This document shows positions 43,234 to 51,904 of a stretch of DNA of 64,000 nucleotides, piece by piece. This DNA comes from Stappia sp. WLB 29 (GTDB taxonomy: Bacteria; Pseudomonadota; Alphaproteobacteria; Rhizobiales; Stappiaceae): the NCBI RefSeq assembly GCF_023507705.1, contig NZ_JALBGD010000004.1, positions 62,001 to 126,000 of the forward strand, written 5' to 3'. The position numbers and the translations under genes were made by a program. Every line of letters starts with the position of its first letter. The first letter of the stretch is position 1. A model generated the notes under the pieces. That model had not been told where the DNA came from, made no database searches, and saw only the letters and a list, made by a program, of their open reading frames with translations.

Positions 43234-44061
43234 TCACGCCATGCCCTGGCCGCGGGCGCGGCGGCGGCCGAGCCAGAGGATGGCGCCCAGCGTTGCCACG
43301 ATCACGAGGAAGGAGAACAGCGTCGTCACCGTGCCGAGCGCGTAGAGCACCGGCGTCGTGACATTGGTGGTCATGCCGTAGATCTCCAGCGGCAGGGTGT
43401 TGTAGGTGCCCGAGGTCATCAGCGAGCGCGCGAACTCGTCATAGGACAGGGTGAAGCCGAACAGGCCGACGCCGACCAGCATCGGCGCGATCATCGGCAG
43501 CAGCACATGCAGGAAGGTCTGCCAGGCGCTGGCGCCAAGGTCCCGGGCGGCTTCCTCATAGGCAGGCGAGAAGCGGTTGAACACGGCGAACATGATCAGC
43601 ACGCCGAAGGGCAGCGTCCAGGTCAGGTGCGCGCCGAAGGCGGAGCTGTACCAGGCCGGCCGCAGGCCCACCTGCTGGAACATCACGCCGATGCCGAGCG
43701 AGACGATGATCGAGGGCACCACGAGGCTGGCGACCGAAAGATAGAACAGCGGCGTCGCGCCGAGGAAGCGGCGGCGGAAGGCGAGCCCCGCCAGCAGCGA
43801 CACCACGACGGTGACCAGCATGACGCCGATGCCCAGCGTCAGCGAGCGGCGGAAGCTGCCGCCGAAATCGCCGACCGCCTGGCGCTCCGTCAGGTTGCGG
43901 AACCAGTGCAGCGAGGTGCCGTTGAGCGGGAAGGTCAGCCCGCCGTCCGGCCCCTGGAAGGACAGGATGACGATGGCCGACAGCGGCCCGTAGAGGAACA
44001 CCACGAACAGCGCGAAGAACAGCGCCAGGATCCAGAATTCGAGGCCGCGGGTTTCGCTCAT
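43234..44061 (-). CDS. ABC transporter permease (PotC-like)
   Basis: A 275-residue permease of the spermidine/putrescine class, starting MSETRGLEFWILALFFALFV. Coupling loop EEAARDLGASAWQTFLHVLLP; about six helices. One base separates its ATG from the stop of the previous permease. An in-frame start 27 codons upstream only reads into that gene. Confidence 0.92.
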   Translation of the reverse strand: MSETRGLEFWILALFFALFVVFLYGPLSAIVILSFQGPDGGLTFPLNGTSLHWFRNLTERQAVGDFGGSFRRSLTLGIGVMLVTVVVSLLAGLAFRRRFLGATPLFYLSVASLVVPSIIVSLGIGVMFQQVGLRPAWYSSAFGAHLTWTLPFGVLIMFAVFNRFSPAYEEAARDLGASAWQTFLHVLLPMIAPMLVGVGLFGFTLSYDEFARSLMTSGTYNTLPLEIYGMTTNVTTPVLYALGTVTTLFSFLVIVATLGAILWLGRRRARGQGMA

Positions 44062-44062
44062 C

Positions 44063-44989
44063 TCACAGCTCCTTGCGGATGTCGACGACGCGCAGGATCG
44101 CGGCGACGAGCAGGAGGACGATGGCCAGCAGCACCACCGCATTGGCGGCGGCGGCCGGATATTGCAGCAAGGACATCTGGTTGCGCATCATCAGGGCAAC
44201 CGAGGCGCTCTGCCCGCCCGACATCACCTGGACGGTGATGAAGTCGGCCATCACCAGCGTCACGACGAAGATCGTACCGATCGCCATGCCGGGCTTGGCC
44301 AGCGGCAGGATCACGTTGGTCAAAACCTGGAAGCTGGAGGCGCCGGCATCGCGTGCCGCCTCCACCAGGGCGCGGTCGATGCGCATCAACGTGTTGAAGA
44401 TCGGCGTCACCATGAACAGCGTGTAGAGATGCACCATGGCCAGCACCACGGCGAAATCGGAATAGAGCAGCCATTCGATCGGGGCCGGCACGATGCCGAG
44501 GTCGACGAGCGCCGTGTTGACCAGCCCGTTGCGCCCCAGCACCGGGATCCACGAGATCATGCGGATGATGTTGGAGGTCAGGAACGGCACCGTGCAGATC
44601 AGGAACAGCACCATCTGCATGGTCTGGCTGCGCACGTGGAAGGCGAGGAAATAGGCGACCCAGAAGCCGATGACGAGGGTCAGGACCCAGACGATCGCGG
44701 CATATTTGAACGTGTTGAGATAGATCCGCCAGGTCACCGCCGAACCCAGCGTCTCGATGTAGTTGGTCAGCACGAAGTCGGGATAGAGCCGCGCGAAGTC
44801 GTAGTCCCAGAAGCTCACCGCGACGATCATCGCCAGTGGCGCCAGCAGGAAGGCGCCGAGGATCAGCGCCAGCGGGGCCGCCTGCAGATAGGCGGCGGCA
44901 GCCGTGCCGATGCGGGCAAGACGGCGGGCGGGCGGCGTTCCGTCCGGCGCGGCCTCGTGTGCGGCAGGCGGATTGGCGGCGGCGGTCAT
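44063..44989 (-). CDS. ABC transporter permease (PotB-like)
   Basis: A 308-residue permease with a 30-residue cytosolic N-terminus, then about six helices. SFWDYDFARLYPDFVLTNYIE is the periplasmic loop typical of PotB relatives, and VEAARDAGASSFQVLTNVILP is the coupling motif. Partner of the PotC-like protein. Confidence 0.92.
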   Translation of the reverse strand: MTAAANPPAAHEAAPDGTPPARRLARIGTAAAAYLQAAPLALILGAFLLAPLAMIVAVSFWDYDFARLYPDFVLTNYIETLGSAVTWRIYLNTFKYAAIVWVLTLVIGFWVAYFLAFHVRSQTMQMVLFLICTVPFLTSNIIRMISWIPVLGRNGLVNTALVDLGIVPAPIEWLLYSDFAVVLAMVHLYTLFMVTPIFNTLMRIDRALVEAARDAGASSFQVLTNVILPLAKPGMAIGTIFVVTLVMADFITVQVMSGGQSASVALMMRNQMSLLQYPAAAANAVVLLAIVLLLVAAILRVVDIRKEL

Positions 44990-45028
44990 GCCTCGGCTCC
45001 TTGCGGATACTCGAAAAGGGGCGGGGAA

Positions 45029-45065
45029 CCGCTCTCCCGGGCGGCTGGCCTTGCCGGGAGAGCGG
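45029..45065 (-). promoter_or_regulatory. Hairpin between binding-protein and permease genes
   Basis: Perfect 12-bp arms CCGCTCTCCCGG (45029-45040) and CCGGGAGAGCGG (45054-45065) with a 13-base loop, in the 87-bp gap after the minus-strand binding-protein gene. Another long post-binding-protein stem like those at 5081 and 34264. Confidence 0.55.
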
Positions 45066-45076
45066 AGCGGCGCGCG

Positions 45077-46387
45077 TCAGGCGGCGATGAACTCGTTCCA
45101 GCGGCGGACCATGTAGCGGTCCTCGTCCATCACCGAGTTCCAGCAGGCGACCTTGCCCATGCGCTCGGTGAAGGAGCCGCCGTCGCGCACGGCGCCGGCC
45201 TTTTCCATCACCTTGCCGTCCGGCGACAGGATGTCGCCCGCCGCCGGCTTGCCCTCGACCCAGAAGCTCCACTCGTCCTCGGACATGTACTCCTTCGCCG
45301 TCTCCATGGCGGCGGAGTAGTAGCCCTGGCGGTTGAGATAGGCGCCGACCCAGCCGGACAGGTACCAGTCGATATACTCGTAGGCCGCGTCGAGCTTGGC
45401 GCCGGAAAGATGCTTGGCAAGGCCGATGCCGCCGCCCCAGGCGCGGTAGCCTTCCTTGAGCGGCTGGTAGACGCAAGGGATGCCGCGCGAGCGCACGGCG
45501 GCGACCGCCGGCGACCACATCGACTGGATCACCACCTCGCCCGAGGCCATCAGGTTGACGCTCTCGTCGAAGGACTTCCAGAAGGCGCGGAACTGGCCGT
45601 CCTTCTTGGCCTTGATGAGGAAGTCGATGGTCTTGTCGATTTCCTCCTGGGTCATGTTGCCCTTGTCGGCATATTCGATCTCGCCCAACGCTTCCATGAT
45701 CATGGCTGCGTCCATGATGCCGATGGAGGGGATGTTGAGGATCGAGGTCTTGCCCTTGAAGGCCGGGTCCATGATGTCGGCCCAGCTGGTGATCTCGCGG
45801 CCGACCAGATCCGGGCGGATGCCCAGCGTGTCGGCGTTGTAGATCGTCGGCACCATGGTCAGCCAGTCGGTCGGGGCGCTGGCGAAGGTGGTGGACTCCT
45901 TGCCGTCGACGAAGCCGACCGTGTGCGGTGCCGTGCCTTGCGCGATGACGCTGTCCGGGGCCAGCTTGCCGTCGATGAACAGCGGCACGATCTTGTCGTA
46001 ATACTTCAGCCGCGAGACCTCCATCGGCTGCATGACGCCGGCCGGGAACACCTTCTTGGCGATCCAGTACTCGATGTCGGCGATGTCGTAGCTGTCCGGC
46101 TGGGTGACGGCGCGCTGGGCGGCGGCGTCGGAATCGGTCGCCGTCATTTCCAGCGTGATGCCGAGGTCTTCCTTGCACTTCTCGGCGATGGCGTTGAGGT
46201 TCGACACGCCGGTGCCGAACTGGCGCAGGGTGATCGGGTTCTGCGCCCAGATGGTCGGAAAGCCGGTGATGGCCCCGCTGCCGGCGGCAAGGCCTGCGGC
46301 GGCCGCGCCGGTCTTCAGCAGTGTGCGGCGGGAGAGCCCGCCGGTGCCGGCGGCGGTCTTGCTGGTCGATGTCGTCGTCATTGTCAT
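45077..46387 (-). CDS. ABC transporter substrate-binding protein (PotD-like), Tat-exported
   Basis: A 436-residue periplasmic binding protein. The N-terminus has a twin-arginine signal (SRRTLLKTGAAAAGLAAG). The mature region NPITLRQFGTGVSNLNAIAEKCKEDLGITLE and WADIMDPAFKGKTSILNIPSIG are PotD/family-1-like. A second ATG two codons in (46381) is better spaced from the AGAGGGG ribosome site. The racemase in the operon suggests an amino-acid-related or cyclic amide ligand rather than a polyamine. Confidence 0.9.
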   Translation of the reverse strand: MTMTTTSTSKTAAGTGGLSRRTLLKTGAAAAGLAAGSGAITGFPTIWAQNPITLRQFGTGVSNLNAIAEKCKEDLGITLEMTATDSDAAAQRAVTQPDSYDIADIEYWIAKKVFPAGVMQPMEVSRLKYYDKIVPLFIDGKLAPDSVIAQGTAPHTVGFVDGKESTTFASAPTDWLTMVPTIYNADTLGIRPDLVGREITSWADIMDPAFKGKTSILNIPSIGIMDAAMIMEALGEIEYADKGNMTQEEIDKTIDFLIKAKKDGQFRAFWKSFDESVNLMASGEVVIQSMWSPAVAAVRSRGIPCVYQPLKEGYRAWGGGIGLAKHLSGAKLDAAYEYIDWYLSGWVGAYLNRQGYYSAAMETAKEYMSEDEWSFWVEGKPAAGDILSPDGKVMEKAGAVRDGGSFTERMGKVACWNSVMDEDRYMVRRWNEFIAA

Positions 46388-46419
46388 TTCCCCTCTTTGT
46401 GGTGGTCGGCCTTGGTTTT

Positions 46420-47508
46420 TCAGGAAGCGAGACGGCCGAGGACGATGGCGTCCTCCCGGTTCCACGCGAGCGGCGCCGCATCGCCGACCTTCACGGGCGC
46501 GGCGAAGAAGTCGGTGTCGCTGACGATTGCTGTGAAGTCGTCCACCCCGGCTCCGGCAACGGTGAGCTTCACCGACGAGCCGCGATACTCGATGTTCTCG
46601 ACGACGCCGGTGAAGCCGAGGCCGGGCGCGGAGGCCGGGCCGATCCGCACCCGGTCGGTGCGCACGGCGATGTCGATGGGCGCGTCCGCGTCCTGCGGCG
46701 TGCCTAGGGCGGAAAACAGCCCGCCGCCGGCAGGGGCGATGGCCACGCCGCGCTCGTCGCGGTCCGCAAGGCGCCCGGAGATCACGTTGTGGTCGCCCAT
46801 GAAGCGCGCGACGAAGGCGGTGGCGGGCCGCTCGAACACCTCGCGCGGCGCCGCCGCCTGCTCGATCCGGCCGGCATTCATCACCACGATCACGTCGGCG
46901 AGCGCCATCGCCTCCTCCTGGGAGTGGGTGACATGCACGAAGGTGATGCCGAGCGAGGCCTGCAGCCGCTTCAGCTCGGCGCGCATCTTCACCTTCAGGA
47001 AGGGGTCGAGCGCCGACAGCGGCTCGTCGAGCAGCAGGGCCTGCGGATCGGTGATCAAGGCGCGGGCGAGCGCCACGCGCTGCTGCTGGCCGCCGGACAG
47101 CTGCGCCGGCCGGCGCGCGGCATAGGGCTCCATATGCACCAGCTGCAGCATGTCCAGCGCCCGGCGCCGTCGCTCGTCCTTCGCCACGCCCTTCATCTTC
47201 AGGCTGAAGGCGACATTGTCGGTGACGTCGAGATGCGGAAACAGCGCGTAGGACTGGAACATCATCGAGGTGCCGCGCCGCGCCGGCGGCAGGTCGGTCA
47301 CCACCTGGTTGCCGAGCCGCACGTCGCCTCCCGAGATGCTTTCGTGGCCGGCGATCATCCGCAGCGTCGTGCTCTTGCCGCAGCCCGACGGCCCCAGCAG
47401 GCAGCAATAGCTCCCGGCCGGGATCTTCAGGCTGATCGCATGCACGGCCGTGGTCGACCCGTAGACCTTGGTGACGGAGGCAATGTCGATGGCGGCAGCC
47501 TTGCTCAT
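46420..47508 (-). CDS. ABC transporter ATP-binding protein (PotA-like)
   Basis: A 362-residue ATPase with C-terminal TOBE domain: Walker [10 protein letters not shown], signature LSGGQQQRVALARALI, Walker B ALLLDEPLSALDP, switch His VTHSQEEAMALAD. Start at MSKAAAIDIASVTKVYG (47508); the in-frame upstream 53 codons are not conserved-looking and cross the operator region. First gene of the minus-strand operon of ATPase, binding protein, two permeases, racemase and GNAT. Confidence 0.93.
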   Translation of the reverse strand: MSKAAAIDIASVTKVYGSTTAVHAISLKIPAGSYCCLLGPSGCGKSTTLRMIAGHESISGGDVRLGNQVVTDLPPARRGTSMMFQSYALFPHLDVTDNVAFSLKMKGVAKDERRRRALDMLQLVHMEPYAARRPAQLSGGQQQRVALARALITDPQALLLDEPLSALDPFLKVKMRAELKRLQASLGITFVHVTHSQEEAMALADVIVVMNAGRIEQAAAPREVFERPATAFVARFMGDHNVISGRLADRDERGVAIAPAGGGLFSALGTPQDADAPIDIAVRTDRVRIGPASAPGLGFTGVVENIEYRGSSVKLTVAGAGVDDFTAIVSDTDFFAAPVKVGDAAPLAWNREDAIVLGRLAS

Positions 47509-47640
47509 ATGCGTTCCCCTCTGACCTGCATGCTGCAATGCATCATGTATGCCAGTCGCAGCGCGTGGATGCTTCGTCAGGAATCCCAAGGGGTTCGGCA
47601 AACACCGCAGCAGCCCGCAAAAGCGGCATCGTGCTGCGCT

Positions 47641-47692
47641 GCACAGTTTCTGTGCGATTGTCTGCAAAGCGTGAAAAGATTGTATGCAATCT
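47641..47692. promoter_or_regulatory. Operator cluster in the ABC/GntR divergent region
   Basis: Three elements lie within 52 bp. GCACAG-TTT-CTGTGC (47641-47655) is a perfect palindrome. GATTGTCTGCAA (47656-47667) and GATTGTATGCAA (47678-47689) are near-identical and exactly 22 bp apart. The second extends to the inverted repeat AGATTG-TATG-CAATCT (47677-47692). They are probably GntR sites controlling both the ABC operon and the regulator. Confidence 0.6.
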
Positions 47693-47766
47693 AGTCGGGG
47701 GATCGTGTGCGGTCCCTGTGCGCGGCGCGTGAAACGCGCTACAACGACGGCAGGGAATCATATGCC

Positions 47767-48480
47767 ATGACTGTCCACGATCACGCCGCCGCGGGCGGCC
47801 CGCTTTCCGACGACCGTGCCGGTGCCATCCGCGACCGGCTGCGGCTGGCCATTGTCGGCCGCAAGCTGGCGCCCGGCACCAAGCTGTCGGAGGCGGAGGT
47901 CGGCGCCCTGTTCGAGGTCAGCCGCACGGTCGTGCGCGCGGCGCTGCAGATGCTGGCCTTCGAGGGGCTGGTGCGCAGCGAGCGCAATCGCGGTGCCTTC
48001 GTCGCCAATCCCTCGCCCGACGAGGCGCGGCAGATCTTCGCCTCCCGCCGCCTGATCGAGCCGGGCATCGCCCGCGAGGCCTGCGCCCGCGTCGATGCGG
48101 GCGCGCTGGAGCGTTTCGCAGCGCTGATCGCCGAGGAGGCGAGCCAGATCGCATCAGCCGGACCGCAGGCCCGCCAGGCCGAGATCAAGGCATCCGGCGA
48201 CTTCCATCTGCTGCTGGCCGAGGTGGCGGGCAACGCCATCCTGCACCGCTTCATGGAGGAGCTGGTGGCCCGCTCCTCGCTGGTCATCGCGCTCTATGGT
48301 CGCTCGGATGCTTCCAGCTGCGCCCATGCCGAGCATCGCGGCATCCTCGACGCGCTGGCCGCGGGCGATGCGAACCGGCTCGCCCGGCTGGTCGGCGAGC
48401 ATATCGACCATATCGAGGCCGACCTCGATCTTGCCCCGCAGGGCCGCGCCCCGGCGCTCAAGGACGCGCTCGGGCTTTAG
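47767..48480 (+). CDS. GntR-family regulator (third, FCD domain)
   Basis: A 237-residue regulator starting MTVHDHAAAGGPLSDDRAG. Winged helix about residues 15-80 (LRLAIVGRKLAPGTKLSEAEVGALFEVSRT motif region) and FCD ligand domain (SGDFHLLLAEVAGNAIL; HAEHRGILDALAAGD). A GTG at 47707 is in frame but would run through the regulatory region. Divergent from the PotABCD-like operon, which it probably controls. Its stop codon overlaps that of the convergent methyltransferase gene. Confidence 0.92.
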   Translation: MTVHDHAAAGGPLSDDRAGAIRDRLRLAIVGRKLAPGTKLSEAEVGALFEVSRTVVRAALQMLAFEGLVRSERNRGAFVANPSPDEARQIFASRRLIEPGIAREACARVDAGALERFAALIAEEASQIASAGPQARQAEIKASGDFHLLLAEVAGNAILHRFMEELVARSSLVIALYGRSDASSCAHAEHRGILDALAAGDANRLARLVGEHIDHIEADLDLAPQGRAPALKDALGL

Positions 48481-49706
48481 GGTGTCTGCCTGAGCTTCGT
48501 CTCGCGCGCCTCGACCGCCCGCTCCGCCTCGAACATGTAATCCCGGGTGATCGGCACCGTGTCGATCCGCTTTGCCAGCTGCAGCTGGAACACCATGTTG
48601 GTGCGCCGCCGGAAGCCGACCTCGCACAGCGCCAGATAGAACTCCCACATCCGCAGGAAGCGTGCGTCGTAGATCCTCAGCACTTCCTCGCTGCGGGCCA
48701 GGAACCGCTCGCGCCAATGGCGCAGCGTCTCCGCATAGTGCAGGCGCAGGATCTCCAGATCGGTGGCATAGAGCCCCGTCTTCTCCACCTGCGTGAACAC
48801 TTCCGACATCGAGGGCAGGTCGGCGCCGGGAAAAATATACTTGCGGATGAAGGGGTTGATCGGGCCGGGCACGTCCGAATAGCCGATGGCGTGGATCAGC
48901 GCGACGCCGTCCGGGGCAAGCAGCTCGCGCAGCTTGGAGAAATATTCGAGATAGTGCCGCTTGCCGACATGCTCGAACATGCCGACCGAGACGATCCGGT
49001 CGAAGGGGCCCTGCTGCTCGCGGTAGTCCCGCAGGTGGAACGTCACCCGGCTGCCGGCCGGCGAGCGGGCAGCGCGCGCGCTCGCATGGGCATACTGCTC
49101 CTCGCTCAGCGTCACGCCGGTCACCTCGGCTCCGTGCTCCTCGGCAAGGTAGAGCGCCAGCCCGCCCCAGCCCGAGCCGATGTCGAGAACCTTCAGGCCC
49201 GGCCGGTCGAGCATCAGCTTGGCCGCGATATGTCGCTTCTTGTGGAGCTGCGCCTCTTCCAGCGTGTCCTCGGGTGAGCGGAAATAGGCGCAGGAATACT
49301 GGCGGTCGCTGTCGAGGAAGAGGTCGTAGAGTGCCGGCGACAGGTCGTAGTGATGGGCGACGTTGCGCTGGGCACGGCCCATCGGATTGGACTGTTTCAG
49401 CCGCGCGGTCGCCCGCTCCAGCAACGACATCCAGGGATGGCCGGCCTCCGTGCCGTAGTTGCGGGCAACAAGATCCAGCACGTCGTAGAGCCTGCCGTCG
49501 TCGACCGACAGGCTGCCGTCCATATAGGCTTCGCCGATGCCGAGCGCGGGGTTGCGGATCAGCTGCCAGTCGGAGGCCTGGGGCGACAGGCGGACGGTCG
49601 CGACCGGCGGTGAGCCGTCGCCGAGAAGATGGCGGCGGCCGGCCCTGTCGATCACGGCAAGGCCGCCGCGGCGGAGAATGGTACGAAGGATGCGCAGGAA
49701 AATCAT
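48477..49706 (-). CDS. Cyclopropane-fatty-acyl-phospholipid synthase family methyltransferase
   Basis: A 409-residue SAM-dependent enzyme. The SAM loop is VLDIGSGWGG (residues 173-182). QYSCAYFRSPEDTLEEAQ, FDRIVSVGMFEHVGKRHY and FIRKYIFPGADLPSMSE are CFA-synthase segments, with the N-terminal lipid-binding domain starting at residue 1. It would methylenate or methylate unsaturated acyl chains of membrane lipids. Monocistronic; the 3' end overlaps the GntR gene stop by four bases, tail to tail. Confidence 0.92.
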   Translation of the reverse strand: MIFLRILRTILRRGGLAVIDRAGRRHLLGDGSPPVATVRLSPQASDWQLIRNPALGIGEAYMDGSLSVDDGRLYDVLDLVARNYGTEAGHPWMSLLERATARLKQSNPMGRAQRNVAHHYDLSPALYDLFLDSDRQYSCAYFRSPEDTLEEAQLHKKRHIAAKLMLDRPGLKVLDIGSGWGGLALYLAEEHGAEVTGVTLSEEQYAHASARAARSPAGSRVTFHLRDYREQQGPFDRIVSVGMFEHVGKRHYLEYFSKLRELLAPDGVALIHAIGYSDVPGPINPFIRKYIFPGADLPSMSEVFTQVEKTGLYATDLEILRLHYAETLRHWRERFLARSEEVLRIYDARFLRMWEFYLALCEVGFRRRTNMVFQLQLAKRIDTVPITRDYMFEAERAVEARETKLRQTP

Positions 49707-49845
49707 GGGTGGGGCTCGCGCTCATGTGGGTCCGGGTCGGGCCGCCGGGGAGGCGGTCCACATGCACAGGCGAGCGGCGGGAGCACCCGCCGCAGGGCGA
49801 GCCTAGCACGCTATCGTTGCAGAGCGAAAGACGGCCTTTGCCACC

Positions 49846-50412
49846 CTAGAAACTGGGCGGCGTGCAGGCGCTGACGACGATGCAGGGCTCCGGTCCGACG
49901 GCGCGGAAGCGGTGCGGCTCGGTGCTGTCGAAGGCATAGGCATCGCCCGGCCCCAGGATCTTGCGCTGATCGCCGACCGTGACCTCCAACCGGCCGGAAA
50001 TGACCACGCCGCCTTCTTCCCCGTCATGCGACAGCGGCGCGCGCCCGGTATCGGCACCGGGCTCGTAGCGCTCGTGCAGGATCTGTAGCCGCCGGCCGAA
50101 CAGGTTACCTCCGACCTGGCGATAGGAGATCCGTCCCTTGCCGATTTCCTTGAGCTCCTCGCCCTGGAAGAACACCTGGCGCTCGGCGCCGGGCTCATAG
50201 GCGAAGAAGTCGGTGAGGCTGACCGGGATGCCGTCGAGCACCCGCTTCAGCGCGCCGACGGACGGGTTCATGCGTCCGGACTCGATCAGCGAGATCGTCG
50301 CATTGGTGACGCCGGCCCGCTTGGCCAGGGTGCGCTGGGACAGCCCGTGCGCGGCGCGCAGGGCCCGCAGCCGGCCGCCGATGTCCAGTTCCGCATCGCC
50401 GCCGTTGGACAT
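49846..50412 (-). CDS. XRE-family regulator with C-terminal cupin domain
   Basis: A 188-residue regulator of the PuuR type. The helix-turn-helix spans about residues 12-66 (LRALRAAHGLSQRTLAKRAG; ATISLIESGRMNPSVGALK). The cupin covers about 110-185 (APLSHDGEEGGVVISGRLEV; LGPGDAYAFDSTEPHRFRA). ATG 50412 has AGGA eight bases before it; a TTG 5 codons upstream is in frame. Divergent from the omega-aminotransferase gene, whose expression it likely controls in response to an amine or amino acid. Between 49707 and 49845 nothing else is visible. Confidence 0.92.
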   Translation of the reverse strand: MSNGGDAELDIGGRLRALRAAHGLSQRTLAKRAGVTNATISLIESGRMNPSVGALKRVLDGIPVSLTDFFAYEPGAERQVFFQGEELKEIGKGRISYRQVGGNLFGRRLQILHERYEPGADTGRAPLSHDGEEGGVVISGRLEVTVGDQRKILGPGDAYAFDSTEPHRFRAVGPEPCIVVSACTPPSF

Positions 50413-50473
50413 GTTAAAGATCCTCAACGTTTTCTCATTCGATCAAGTAAAAACAAGAGCTTGCGAAAATCAA

Positions 50474-50488
50474 GAAACAGACTGTTTC
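50474..50488. promoter_or_regulatory. Palindromic operator between XRE-cupin and aminotransferase genes
   Basis: GAAACAG-A-CTGTTTC, perfect 7-bp arms with one central base, in the AT-rich 133-bp gap between the divergent genes. Good candidate binding site for the XRE-cupin protein. Confidence 0.55.
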
Positions 50489-50545
50489 AGGATGGAAAAA
50501 GAGCGCAGGCTACGGCTTGATAAAAAATCCGCCAGAGAGGCTGCC

Positions 50546-51886
50546 ATGGACATGCTGGACGACACGCCCCGGAGCAAGAGCAATCGCAAGCTCGACGCCT
50601 ACTGGATGCCCTTCACCGCCAACCGCCAGTTCAAGGCGTCGCCGCGCATGCTGGTCGGCGCCAAGGGCCTGCACTACACCAGCGACGACGGGCGCGAGAT
50701 CCTCGACGGCACCGCCGGCCTGTGGTGCTGCAATGCCGGCCATGGCCACACCGAGATTGCCGATGCGGTGCATCGCCAGCTGCTCGAGATGGACTACGCG
50801 CCGTCCTTCCAGATGGGGCATCCGCTGGCATTCGAGTTCGCCGAGCGGCTCAAGGACCTGGCGCCGGACGGCTTCGAGCATGTGTTCTTCACCGGGTCGG
50901 GCTCGGAGTCCGTCGACACGGCACTGAAGATCGCGCTGGCCTGGCACCGGGCCCGCGGCGAGGGCTCGCGCACCCGCCTGATCGGCCGCGAGCGCGGCTA
51001 TCACGGCGTCGGCTTCGGCGGCATCTCCGTCGGCGGCCTCGTCAACAACCGCCGCCATTTCGGCACGCTGCTCACCGGCGTCGACCATCTGCCGCACACT
51101 CATGCGCCGGAGCACAACGCCTTCTCTCGCGGTCAGCCGGAATGGGGCGCGCATCTCGCCGACGATCTGGAGCGTCTCGTCGGCCTGCACGGCGCGGAGA
51201 CCATCGCCGCCGTGATCGTCGAGCCGGTCGCCGGCTCCACCGGCGTCTTGGTGCCGCCGAAGGGCTACCTGCAGCGCCTGCGCGAGATCTGCGACAAGCA
51301 TGGCATCCTGCTGATCTTCGACGAGGTGATCACCGGGTTCGGCCGTCTCGGCACGCCCTTCGCCTCGCAGTTCTTCGGCGTCATGCCGGACATCTTCACC
51401 ACGGCCAAGGGCCTGACCAACGGCGCGGTGCCGATGGGCGCGGTCTTCACGACCGACCGCATCCACGATGCCTTCATGAACGGGCCGGAAGGCACGATCG
51501 AGCTGTTCCACGGCTACACCTATTCGGGCCACCCGATCGCCTGTGCCGCCGGCCTTGCCACGCTCGACATCTACGAGCGCGACGGGCTGCTGACCCGCGC
51601 CGCCTCCATCGCCCCGGTCTGGGAAGAGGCGCTGCACGGGCTGAAGGACGCGCCGCATGTGGTCGACATCCGCAATCTCGGCCTGATCGGCGGCATCGAG
51701 CTCGCCTCGCGCCCCGGCGCGCCAGGCGCCCGCGCCTACGACGTGTTCACTGCCTGCTTCCAGGAAGGCTGCATGATCCGCGTCACCGGCGACGTCATCG
51801 CCATGTCGCCGCCGCTCTCCATCGGCGAGGCGGAGATCGCCCAGCTGATCGGCACCTTGCGCAAGGTGCTCGAGCGTACCGAGTAG
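50546..51886 (+). CDS. Class III omega-aminotransferase (beta-alanine/omega-amino acid:pyruvate type)
   Basis: A 446-residue PLP aminotransferase starting MDMLDDTPRSKSNRKLDAYW after AGAGAGG. YWMPFTANRQF and GLWCCNAGHGH are the omega-amino acid:pyruvate aminotransferase N-terminus. GSGSESVDTALKIA binds PLP phosphate, IFDEVITGFGRLG carries the PLP Asp, and the Schiff-base Lys is in TTAKGLTNGAVPMGAV. Length matches the roughly 450 residues of that family. It moves the terminal amino group of beta-alanine, GABA-like or diamine-derived substrates to pyruvate. Controlled probably by the divergent XRE-cupin protein. Confidence 0.92.
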   Translation: MDMLDDTPRSKSNRKLDAYWMPFTANRQFKASPRMLVGAKGLHYTSDDGREILDGTAGLWCCNAGHGHTEIADAVHRQLLEMDYAPSFQMGHPLAFEFAERLKDLAPDGFEHVFFTGSGSESVDTALKIALAWHRARGEGSRTRLIGRERGYHGVGFGGISVGGLVNNRRHFGTLLTGVDHLPHTHAPEHNAFSRGQPEWGAHLADDLERLVGLHGAETIAAVIVEPVAGSTGVLVPPKGYLQRLREICDKHGILLIFDEVITGFGRLGTPFASQFFGVMPDIFTTAKGLTNGAVPMGAVFTTDRIHDAFMNGPEGTIELFHGYTYSGHPIACAAGLATLDIYERDGLLTRAASIAPVWEEALHGLKDAPHVVDIRNLGLIGGIELASRPGAPGARAYDVFTACFQEGCMIRVTGDVIAMSPPLSIGEAEIAQLIGTLRKVLERTE

Positions 51887-51904
51887 AACGCGGCGCGCTC
51901 GCCC

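Noticed and set aside
43234-47508. Spermidine/putrescine importer by name
   Set aside because: Only family-level resemblance; the racemase in the operon points to another ligand.
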